Assembly: GCA_012271135.1 (NCBI GenBank)
Contig: JAAXGZ010000096.1
Location: forward strand, 1-64,000
Direction of reading: 5' to 3'
DNA: 64,000 nt
Origin: Caldilineales bacterium
GTDB lineage: Bacteria > Chloroflexota > Anaerolineae > Caldilineales > Caldilineaceae
Part shown: one piece after another, positions 27,786 through 35,152 of the stretch
How positions within the stretch are numbered: the stretch's first letter is position 1
Layout: each line of letters begins with the position of its first letter
Notes under the pieces: model-generated
Told to the model about the DNA's origin: nothing
The model's database searches: none
Seen by the model: only the letters and a program-made list of their open reading frames with translations
Program-made: the position numbers and the translations under genes

Positions 27786-29063
27786 TTACCAAATCCTCAT
27801 CGACTCCAGGAACAACCGGGTCAGATCGTTGCCGTCCGCGGGCCGCGGGGACAGCTTGGTAACCCTGTGCTGCGGCAAGGTCTTTTCGGCCAGGACCTCC
27901 GCGTCGGCGGGCCCGTACCCCACTGCCTCCAACCCGTTGGGCATCATCGTGACCTTCATGATCTCGATGAGGCAGTCAGCCAGCAGTTCGCCGGCTTCGG
28001 CTTCGGGCACGCCGGAGACGTCGCGGCCCATGAGCCGGGCCGCTTCCAGGTGCTTGGCCGGATTCGCGGCGGCCGTGAACCGAAAGACCGCCGGCGCGTT
28101 GAGGACGACCGACATGCCGTGCGGCACCAGCGGATGTTCGGTCAGGTAATCGGGTGCCCGGTACTCTCGCACCAGACTGGAGACCGGATAGGACATGCCG
28201 TGGCAGAGGTGCACCCCGGCGTTGCCGAACCCCATGCCGCCGTAGACCGCCGCCAGCATCATGTTCGAACGTGCCTCGAGGTCGGCCGGATCCCCGAGCA
28301 CCCGGGGCAGGTTCTGCGCCACCAGCCGGATCGCCTCACAGGCCCAGATGTCGCTCACAGGGGACGATCCTTGATAGGTCGGGCGGTGCAGGCTGCCTTC
28401 CGGCTTGGGGCGGGCGGTGTAGTCGATCGTGGTGTAGCTCTCAATTGCGTGGCACAACACGTCCAAGCCGGTGCACACCGTGACCATCGGTGGCAGGTCG
28501 ATGGTGAGCTCCGGATCCTGCACCCCCATCGATGGCCGCATGAACCGGTGGGAGATGCCGGTCTTGGAGTTGGTCGCCTTATCATCGAAGATGGCCACGC
28601 CCGTGATTTCACTGGAGGTTCCAGCCGTGGTCGGTATCCCGATCATGGGCTTCAGCGGGCCGGGCACCGGCTTGCCCTGCCCGATGGGCGCGTTCACGTA
28701 GGCAAAGAAGTCGTCCGGATAGACCGAGAACAGATTGGCGATCTTGCCGGTGTCGATGGTGGAGCCGCCCCCCATCGCCAGAAACCCGTCGAAGTTGCCT
28801 TGCACCGAGAAGTCGGCGGCGGCCTTGAACGAATCGAGCGACGGTTCGGTCCGGATGGCGTCGAACAGCTCGAATTCGATGCCGGCGCCCGCCAGGTGTC
28901 CGGCGAGCCGTACCTGCCCGTCCGTGCCGACCAGATTGGGATCACACAGCCACATTGCGCGGCGCACGCCCAGAATGGTCAGGTCCTCGCCGACTTCGGA
29001 GATGGAGCCGGGACCAAACTTGATGGTTGAAGTGTCTACGGAGAAGACGGTTTCCTGCGTCAC
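27786..29063 (-). CDS. Iron-containing alcohol dehydrogenase, hydroxyacid-oxoacid transhydrogenase type
   Basis: A 425-residue group III metal-dependent dehydrogenase. GGGSTIDTGK (NAD-phosphate loop), IPTTAGTSSEITGVA and the metal-binding segment LDVLCHAIESYTT with a later HLCHGMSY are present. Overall phrasing (IKFGPGS, ANLFSVYPDDFFAYVNAPIG, GKPVPGPLKPMIGIPTT) closely follows the HOT/ADHFE1 group. That group transfers hydride from 4-hydroxybutyrate or similar hydroxy acids to a 2-oxoacid. The gene sits 43 bases after a fucosidase and 13 bases before the MFS carrier. A lactaldehyde or hydroxyacid dehydrogenase role would fit a deoxy-sugar pathway. The family is well supported; the substrate is not. 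Confidence 0.9.
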   Translation of the reverse strand: MTQETVFSVDTSTIKFGPGSISEVGEDLTILGVRRAMWLCDPNLVGTDGQVRLAGHLAGAGIEFELFDAIRTEPSLDSFKAAADFSVQGNFDGFLAMGGGSTIDTGKIANLFSVYPDDFFAYVNAPIGQGKPVPGPLKPMIGIPTTAGTSSEITGVAIFDDKATNSKTGISHRFMRPSMGVQDPELTIDLPPMVTVCTGLDVLCHAIESYTTIDYTARPKPEGSLHRPTYQGSSPVSDIWACEAIRLVAQNLPRVLGDPADLEARSNMMLAAVYGGMGFGNAGVHLCHGMSYPVSSLVREYRAPDYLTEHPLVPHGMSVVLNAPAVFRFTAAANPAKHLEAARLMGRDVSGVPEAEAGELLADCLIEIMKVTMMPNGLEAVGYGPADAEVLAEKTLPQHRVTKLSPRPADGNDLTRLFLESMRIW

Positions 29064-29106
29064 GAATTGGGGTCCCTTGTTCGGTGGGCGATCGGTTGTG
29101 CGCCGT

Positions 29107-30357
29107 CTATGCGTTCCGGCTCAGGCGAATGACGGAGCAATGGGGATCCGGTGCGGGGCCGAGTTTGGACAGCAGGAGGCCCTCGGACGACCGGGCCACC
29201 GATACCGCTTCGCCACCGCCGCCCAGCACCTCGGCGGTGTCGGCGCTCAGATCCGGCAGGGAGAGGTTCCCGTCGGCGGGCCAGTCGAACACGTGCAGAT
29301 AGACGGCCTCGCCTTTGCGGGTGGTACGCACGCCTGCCACGTCCTGCACCGGGCCGGCCCGGGTACCGTAGAGCGATTCCCCGTAGCGTTCCAGCCACGC
29401 ACCCATCGCCTCCAGCCGCTCGATGCTCTCCGGCGGAATCTCGCCCAGCGCGGTGGGACCCACATTGAGCAGGTACACCCCGCCCTTGCTGACGATGTCG
29501 ACTAGTTTTTGGATCAGGTCGGTAACGCTCTTCCAGTTGTGGTCGTGGGTTTTGAAACCCCAAGTATCGTTCATGGTCGCCGGTACTTCCCAGTCGCCCG
29601 GCACAGCCCCCGCGGGAATGGTGTTGTCGTTGGTGGTCGCGTAGTCGCCCAAGGTGTTGCCCAGACGTCCACAGACCAGACAGTCCGGCTGCAATTCGTT
29701 GCAGAGTTCGAGCAGTTCGCGGCTCTGCTGCTCGGTGATGCCTTTCGGGGTATCGAACCAGATTAGGGCCACCTCTCCGTAGTTGGTCAGCAGTTCGCGC
29801 ACCTGGGGCTTGACATAGTTGTCGATGTAGGCCGCGAAGTCCTTCTGCGACTCGTCGTAGTCCCAGTCGTTGCCATCGCCGTCGGGCTGGTACCAGTCCT
29901 GGGTCTGGGAGTAGTAGAACCCCAACCGCATGTCCTGCCGTCGACATTCGTCCGCAAGTTCCCGGATCACGTCCCGGCCGAACGGCGTGCCCCTGGAAAT
30001 GGAATAGTCGGTCTCGTTCGAATCGAACAGGCAGAACCCGTCATGATGCTTCGAGGTTATGACGATGTACTTCTGACCGGCCGCCTTGGCCAACGCAACC
30101 CACGCCCTGGCATCGAAGGCCACCGGATTGAACTGTTCGGCCAGGGGACTGTACTCCGCGATCGGAATGCGGGCCCGCAACATGATCCATTCGCCAATAC
30201 CGGGCACGTGCTCGCCCTGCCACACACCGGCCGGAATGGCGTACAGCCCCCAGTGAATGAACAGACCGAACTTGGCGTCCCGCCACCAGTCAAGGCGGGT
30301 GTCCTGTTCGGCACCTGGTCGCTGGCCCCTGTCCATCTGAATGGTTGCATCCTGCAT
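29107..30357 (-). CDS. Alpha-L-fucosidase, GH29 (first of two)
   Basis: A 416-residue GH29 enzyme without signal peptide, so probably cytoplasmic. The N-terminal catalytic barrel begins WWRDAKFGLFIHWGLYAIPAG. The HHDGF segment (SKHHDGFCLFDS) and the catalytic nucleophile Asp202 in VALIWFDTP are present. KGGVYLLNVGPTALGEIPPE closes the barrel, and a short beta domain follows. GAAGGGAA precedes the ATG. It is the first gene of the minus-strand operon and is divergent from a PhyH-HEAT gene. A second, diverged GH29 gene lies in the plus-strand operon, so two different fucosyl linkages may be cleaved. Confidence 0.9.
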   Translation of the reverse strand: MQDATIQMDRGQRPGAEQDTRLDWWRDAKFGLFIHWGLYAIPAGVWQGEHVPGIGEWIMLRARIPIAEYSPLAEQFNPVAFDARAWVALAKAAGQKYIVITSKHHDGFCLFDSNETDYSISRGTPFGRDVIRELADECRRQDMRLGFYYSQTQDWYQPDGDGNDWDYDESQKDFAAYIDNYVKPQVRELLTNYGEVALIWFDTPKGITEQQSRELLELCNELQPDCLVCGRLGNTLGDYATTNDNTIPAGAVPGDWEVPATMNDTWGFKTHDHNWKSVTDLIQKLVDIVSKGGVYLLNVGPTALGEIPPESIERLEAMGAWLERYGESLYGTRAGPVQDVAGVRTTRKGEAVYLHVFDWPADGNLSLPDLSADTAEVLGGGGEAVSVARSSEGLLLSKLGPAPDPHCSVIRLSRNA

Positions 30358-30461
30358 AACCGATTCCCTTCTTCAATGGGTGGGTCCCGCCTCAACCGCG
30401 ACGAGTGAAGGCTGCCGCGGGGTTGGATCCATTGCCCTGGAACACTGCGGGGACCGTCAAT

Positions 30462-30490
30462 GATATATAGCCAACGAAACCTCGCGGCAA
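30462..30490 (-). promoter_or_regulatory. Likely promoter of the fucosidase-led minus-strand operon
   Basis: On the minus strand TTGCCG (30490-30485) and TATATC (30467-30462) are separated by 17 bases, about 105 bases before the fucosidase ATG. The A/T-rich TATATATC stands out in this GC-rich DNA. Confidence 0.4.
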
Positions 30491-30559
30491 AACCCTTGCA
30501 GGCTGTTGGCCGGTACACCGGTACAGGTTCCCAAATCGGGAGGACCCGTGCCGGATGCA

Positions 30560-30588
30560 TTGACCCGGTCCGGGCGCGAATCTATAAT
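30560..30588 (+). promoter_or_regulatory. Strong sigma70-type promoter of the PhyH-led plus-strand operon
   Basis: TTGACC (30560-30565) and a perfect TATAAT (30583-30588) are separated by exactly 17 bases. The predicted transcript start leaves a 5-prime leader of about 90 bases before ATG 30687. It is the best promoter match in the window and faces away from the fucosidase promoter 70 bases to the left. Confidence 0.6.
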
Positions 30589-30686
30589 CCAGCACTCGCC
30601 GATTCCTCGTCCTTTACCGAACGGCCATTGGCTGTTGCGGCTTGCGCGTCGTCCAGCAGGGATGTGCCGACACCCGGAGTACCTCC

Positions 30687-32078
30687 ATGACATCCGATCC
30701 GATTCTGCTCACCGACGAGCAGATGCGCCATTTCATCGCCCACGGCTATCTGATCCTCAACACGGACTTTCCAGACAGCTTCCACAACGCCATGAATGCC
30801 CGGATTGAAGCAGTCATGGAACAGGAGGGCAACCCCGGCAACAACATCCTGCCGCGTGTCCCCGAAGTCCAGGAAGTCTTTCGCCATCCCGTCATCCGCG
30901 GCGCGGTCGGCAGCGTGCTGGGTCCCGACTACCTCACCCAGCCGCACCGGCACTGCCACTTCACCTCGCCGGGCCGCAAGGTCCAGTCCTGGCACAAGGA
31001 CAGCTACTGGGGCTACGCCCGCGTGCGCAACCACCGGCAGTGGTGGGCCATGATCTTCTACTATCCGCAGACGGTGGACACCGAGATGGGGCCGTCCGGC
31101 ATCATCCCGGGCACGCAATACTACGACAAGCGACCAGGCGACGAAACCGAGCAGCCGCTGTTCCTGGAAGGCCGGGCCGGCACCTTTGCGCTGATTCACT
31201 ACGACCTGTGGCACCGCGGCGGCGCCAACATCTCCAACCGGAACCGTGCCATGCTGAAGTTCCAGTTCACCCGGATGACCCGGCCCACGGAACCGACTTG
31301 GGACAACCGGACCAGTGAGTGGCAAGGCCTCAACGGCGACGGCCCCCCGCATACGCACGACACCCTGTGGCGGGATCACTGGAACTGGCTGTCCGGACGG
31401 CCGGGCGCGAACGGGAACGGCCCGGCATCCGACCGGAAACCCACCGAACTCGCAGATCTGGTGGCCGGCGACTACGAGCCCGACGGCGTCGGCGCCGCCT
31501 ACGAACTGGCCCATTGCGGGCGCGACGGCATTCGGCACCTGCGTGAGTTGCTGGCATCCAAGGCGACGGCTGTCAGCCGCCGCGCCGGCTACGGGCTCAG
31601 TACGGCCGGTCCAGAGGCCCTGGCGGCGATTCACGAAGGCATCGGACACGAGTCGGCCCTGGCGCGGCGCCATGCCCTGTTTGCCGCCGGCGAGCAGGGG
31701 GCGGCCGCCGCCGACATCGCCCCGAACATTGCGGTCCGTATGCAGGATGAGGACCGCTGGGTGCGGCGTACCGCGGTCGAGGCTCTCGGCATGCTGGAGG
31801 ATGCGCACGCCTCCGTCCCGGTTCTGATCCCGGCACTGCAGGACGACGACGACCAGGTGCGCTACAGCGCAGCCCTGTCCCTAGGCCGGTACCGGGCCGA
31901 TGCCGCGGAGGCCATCGATCCCCTGATGGCCACGCTGCGGGACGAAAACCGCTACGTCCGCGGCTTCGCGGTCGAGGCGTTGAAGCAGATCGGCACGCGG
32001 GAGGCACTGGCCAAGGTGTGCGATTACCTGCTTGAGAATCGCTGGTGCTATTCCACGACCCCGGACTCCCTGTTCTAG
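30687..32078 (+). CDS. Phytanoyl-CoA dioxygenase-like enzyme fused to HEAT repeats
   Basis: A 463-residue fusion. Residues 1-260 form a PhyH-type Fe(II)/2-oxoglutarate oxygenase core. The iron ligands are His103 and Asp105 (SWHKDS) and His176 (LWHRGG), and Arg177 or a nearby Arg would bind 2-oxoglutarate. Residues about 270-455 are PBS-lyase-type HEAT repeats, with segments such as DDDDQVRYSAALSLGRYRAD and DENRYVRGFAVEALKQIGT. PhyH enzymes hydroxylate small molecules. The HEAT part probably binds a protein or shapes the active site. GGAG precedes the ATG. It leads an operon with a second fucosidase. The substrate is unknown. Confidence 0.88.
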   Translation: MTSDPILLTDEQMRHFIAHGYLILNTDFPDSFHNAMNARIEAVMEQEGNPGNNILPRVPEVQEVFRHPVIRGAVGSVLGPDYLTQPHRHCHFTSPGRKVQSWHKDSYWGYARVRNHRQWWAMIFYYPQTVDTEMGPSGIIPGTQYYDKRPGDETEQPLFLEGRAGTFALIHYDLWHRGGANISNRNRAMLKFQFTRMTRPTEPTWDNRTSEWQGLNGDGPPHTHDTLWRDHWNWLSGRPGANGNGPASDRKPTELADLVAGDYEPDGVGAAYELAHCGRDGIRHLRELLASKATAVSRRAGYGLSTAGPEALAAIHEGIGHESALARRHALFAAGEQGAAAADIAPNIAVRMQDEDRWVRRTAVEALGMLEDAHASVPVLIPALQDDDDQVRYSAALSLGRYRADAAEAIDPLMATLRDENRYVRGFAVEALKQIGTREALAKVCDYLLENRWCYSTTPDSLF

Positions 32079-32136
32079 ACCCTGCCGTTCGGGCCAGCCG
32101 GACGGTGCCCTGCCGATTCAGCCAACCGAGGACCGC

Positions 32137-33528
32137 ATGCAATACCAGCCCACGCTGGAGTCGGTGTCACAGCACCCAGTGCCGACCTGGTTCCACAACG
32201 CTAAGCTTGGCATCTTCATTCATTGGGGGCTGTACTCCGTACCGGCCTGGGCACCCAACTCAGGGGATCTGGGCGAGGTGATCGAAAGCGGCAACTGGGC
32301 CGACTGGTTCACCGTCAATGCCTACGCCGAGTGGTACGCCAACACTTACCGCATCTCCGGAAGCCCGACCCAGCAGCACCACTTCGCAACTTACGGTCAC
32401 GGACACGCCTACCGGGACTTCGTAGGCCCGTTCAACGAAGGGACCGAACAGTGGGATCCCAACTCGTGGGCCGATCTGTTCAAGGAAGTGGGCGCGCGGT
32501 ATGTGGTCCTGACCACCAAGCACCACGACGGGTTTCTGCTGTGGCCGAGTCGCACGCCCAATCCGTACCTCGATGGATATCACGTCCGCCGGGACCTGTG
32601 CGGTGAACTGGCGCAGGCCGTGCGCGGCCGCGGCCTGACGATGGCCTACTACTACTCCGGAGGGGTGGACTGGACCTTTACGCCCCAAGTCATCAGAAGC
32701 AGGATGGATCTCAGGGCCGCCTGCCCCCAGAGCCCGGAATATGTAGCCTACGCGGATGCCCACTGGCGGGAGCTGGTTGACCGGTACGAAACCGCGATTC
32801 TGTGGAACGACATCGGATGGCCGCGACACCACAACACCAACCAGCTGTTTGCGGACTACTACAACGCCATGCCGGACGGCTTGGTCAACAACCGGTTTGG
32901 CCAGCACTTCGATGCCGCGGGTGCAACCCAGCTCTCACCGGTGCACCACGACTTCACCACGCCGGAGTACCAGCAGTACGACTCAATCCAGGAAAGGAAG
33001 TGGGAGAGCTGCCGCGGCATCGGGGCGTCCTTCGGATACAACCGCCAGGAAGGGGTCGATCAGTACCTCTCGGCCGAGGCGCTGATCCACTCCTTCATCG
33101 ACATCGTCAGCAAGAATGGAAACCTGCTCATCAACGTGGGTCCAACTGCGGACGGGCGAATACCCCCCATGCAGGCCGAACGGCTCCGGTCCCTCGGTGC
33201 CTGGCTCGCCGACAACGGCGAAGCCATCTTCGATTCCCGTCCCTGGCGCACGGCGGAAGGCTCCACCGACGGAGGGGTTGATGTCCGCTACACGACCCAC
33301 GACGGAGACCTGTACGCCATTCTGATGGACAGCCCCGGCAGTCGGGAGTTCGCCATCAATGGCATTGTGGCTGCCCCCGGAGCCCGGGCCACGGTCCTGG
33401 CCGACGGAACCGAGGCAGCCCTGAACCAAACCGAGCAGGGCCTGGCTTTCCGGACCAACGCCCCCCTGACCGGGTCACCGGCCCACGCGATCCGGATTTC
33501 CCCGGCGCCGGAACCCGCGGCCTCCTGA
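32137..33528 (+). CDS. Alpha-L-fucosidase, GH29 (second, diverged)
   Basis: A 463-residue GH29 enzyme. It has WFHNAKLGIFIHWGLYSVPAW (19 to about 39), TTKHHDGFLLW (126-136), and the nucleophile Asp225 in ILWNDIGWP. NLLINVGPTADGRIPPMQAE marks the end of the barrel. No signal peptide is seen. GAGG lies 6 bases before ATG 32137. It differs clearly from the minus-strand GH29: the nucleophile context is WND rather than WFD, and there is an insert of about 45 residues. Different linkage or aglycone preference is therefore likely. A CoA-transferase gene follows after 23 bases. Confidence 0.9.
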   Translation: MQYQPTLESVSQHPVPTWFHNAKLGIFIHWGLYSVPAWAPNSGDLGEVIESGNWADWFTVNAYAEWYANTYRISGSPTQQHHFATYGHGHAYRDFVGPFNEGTEQWDPNSWADLFKEVGARYVVLTTKHHDGFLLWPSRTPNPYLDGYHVRRDLCGELAQAVRGRGLTMAYYYSGGVDWTFTPQVIRSRMDLRAACPQSPEYVAYADAHWRELVDRYETAILWNDIGWPRHHNTNQLFADYYNAMPDGLVNNRFGQHFDAAGATQLSPVHHDFTTPEYQQYDSIQERKWESCRGIGASFGYNRQEGVDQYLSAEALIHSFIDIVSKNGNLLINVGPTADGRIPPMQAERLRSLGAWLADNGEAIFDSRPWRTAEGSTDGGVDVRYTTHDGDLYAILMDSPGSREFAINGIVAAPGARATVLADGTEAALNQTEQGLAFRTNAPLTGSPAHAIRISPAPEPAAS

Positions 33529-33551
33529 GCCAACGGTTGGATCCAACACGG

Positions 33552-35144
33552 ATGCCACGCCCTGCAATCCTCGAATCCGTGGCGGAGATTGGTTCGATCT
33601 TCGCGGACGGAAACCTGGTATCCGTCAGTTCCTCCAGCGGGCTCGGTTGTCCGGACGCCGTGTTGGCGGCGCTGGGTGAACATTTCCGCCAATCCGGCAG
33701 TCCGCGCGGTTTGTCGCTGATCCACCCCATCGCGGCCGGCGACATGTACGGCGTCAAGGGTGTGGATCACATCGCCCAGCAGGGATTGCTTGCACGCATC
33801 ATCGCCGGGTCCTACCCCAGCGGACCATCCAGCGCGCCGACACCCAAGATTTGGACCATGGTCGACCAGGACGAGATCGAGGCCTGGAACCTGCCCAGCG
33901 GCATCATCTTCCACATGTTGCGCGAAGGGTCGGCCAAGCGACCGGGGGTGCTGACCAAGGTCGGCCTGGGAACATTCGTGGATCCCCGCCGGCAGGGGGG
34001 CCGCATGAACCGCCGCACCGCCGCGACCCTGGTGGAAGTTGAGGAGTTCAGGGGCGAGGAGTGGCTGTTCTATCCCGCCCTGACTCCCGATGTGTCCGTT
34101 GTCCGGGCCACAACCGCAGACACCAACGGCAATTTGGCCTTTCGGCGCGAGGGCGCCTATCTGGGTGCTTATGAACAGGCCCTGGCGGCCCACAACAATG
34201 GCGGCACGACCATTGCTCAGGTCAGTGAAATCGTGCCGGCGGGGTCACTGCCGATGCAGACCGTCCGCGTGCCCGGTATCCTGGTCGACCATCTGTTCCT
34301 GGATGCCAATCAGCGCCAGACCACCCAAACCGACTACGATCCGGCCATCAGCGGGGAAACAACGATCAACGTTGCCGACTTGGAGCCGATTGCCTGGTCG
34401 CCCGAAAAGGTCATCGCTCGGCGCACAGCCCAGGAATTGGCCGACGGCCAAACCGTCAACCTCGGCTTCGGCATATCCGCCCTGGTTCCCTATATCCTAC
34501 TCGAGGAAGGCCTGGACGGGTCCGTCACATGGGTCATTGAACAGGGTGCGGTGGGCGGCCTGCCGCTACTTGGATTCCAGTTCGGATGCGCCGTCAACGC
34601 CCAGGCCCTGGTGCCGTCCCCGGACCAGTTCACCTACTTTCAGGGAGCCGGTTTCGATCAGGCGCTGTTGTCATTCCTGGAGATTGACCGGGAAGGCAAC
34701 GTCAACGTGTCGCGGATCGCCGCCAGGCCGGCTATTACCGCCGGGGCCGGTGGCTTCATAGATATCACCGCCCACGCCCGCAAAATCGTGTTTAGCGGCA
34801 CCTTCACCACGGCTGGCCTCGACCTTAAGATGGAGGACAGGAGTCTCCACATACGGAACGAGGGCAAGGTGCGGAAGTTTGTCGACCTGGTCGAGCATGT
34901 CACATTCAGCGGGCGTCATGCCAGGGAACGGGGCCAGGATGTCACGGTAGTTACGGAACGCTGTGTGCTGCGGCTTGAATCGGATGGCTGGACCGCGACG
35001 GAGATCGCACCCGGCATCGACTTCGACCGGGACATCCAGAACCGGTGTGGATTCCCGTTGCTTCGTTCGTCGGAGCTGCGCGCCATGGATCCGGCCCTGT
35101 TTGCCCCCGAACCCATCAACCTGAAACTGCAACCGGCCTCCTGA
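33552..35144 (+). CDS. Acyl-CoA:acetate/acetoacetate CoA-transferase, fused alpha and beta halves
   Basis: A 530-residue family I CoA-transferase with both halves on one chain, as in propionate CoA-transferase. The first half contains a GLG-type loop (SSSGLGCPDAVL) and VVRATTADTNGN. The second half carries the catalytic Glu330 in TWVIEQGAVGG. Such enzymes move CoA between short acids through a glutamyl-CoA thioester. ATG 33552 is used; a TTG at 33537 in the same frame is an alternative, and neither has a strong ribosome site. The gene is followed after 8 bases by the GMC gene, so it is part of the plus-strand operon. The acid substrates are not predictable. Confidence 0.85.
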   Translation: MPRPAILESVAEIGSIFADGNLVSVSSSSGLGCPDAVLAALGEHFRQSGSPRGLSLIHPIAAGDMYGVKGVDHIAQQGLLARIIAGSYPSGPSSAPTPKIWTMVDQDEIEAWNLPSGIIFHMLREGSAKRPGVLTKVGLGTFVDPRRQGGRMNRRTAATLVEVEEFRGEEWLFYPALTPDVSVVRATTADTNGNLAFRREGAYLGAYEQALAAHNNGGTTIAQVSEIVPAGSLPMQTVRVPGILVDHLFLDANQRQTTQTDYDPAISGETTINVADLEPIAWSPEKVIARRTAQELADGQTVNLGFGISALVPYILLEEGLDGSVTWVIEQGAVGGLPLLGFQFGCAVNAQALVPSPDQFTYFQGAGFDQALLSFLEIDREGNVNVSRIAARPAITAGAGGFIDITAHARKIVFSGTFTTAGLDLKMEDRSLHIRNEGKVRKFVDLVEHVTFSGRHARERGQDVTVVTERCVLRLESDGWTATEIAPGIDFDRDIQNRCGFPLLRSSELRAMDPALFAPEPINLKLQPAS

Positions 35145-35152
35145 CAACCTTC

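Noticed and set aside
27510-29030. A 506-codon plus-strand frame opposite the Fe-alcohol dehydrogenase
   Set aside because: It is a His/Arg/Gly-rich shadow translation; the minus-strand gene matches the HOT family throughout.
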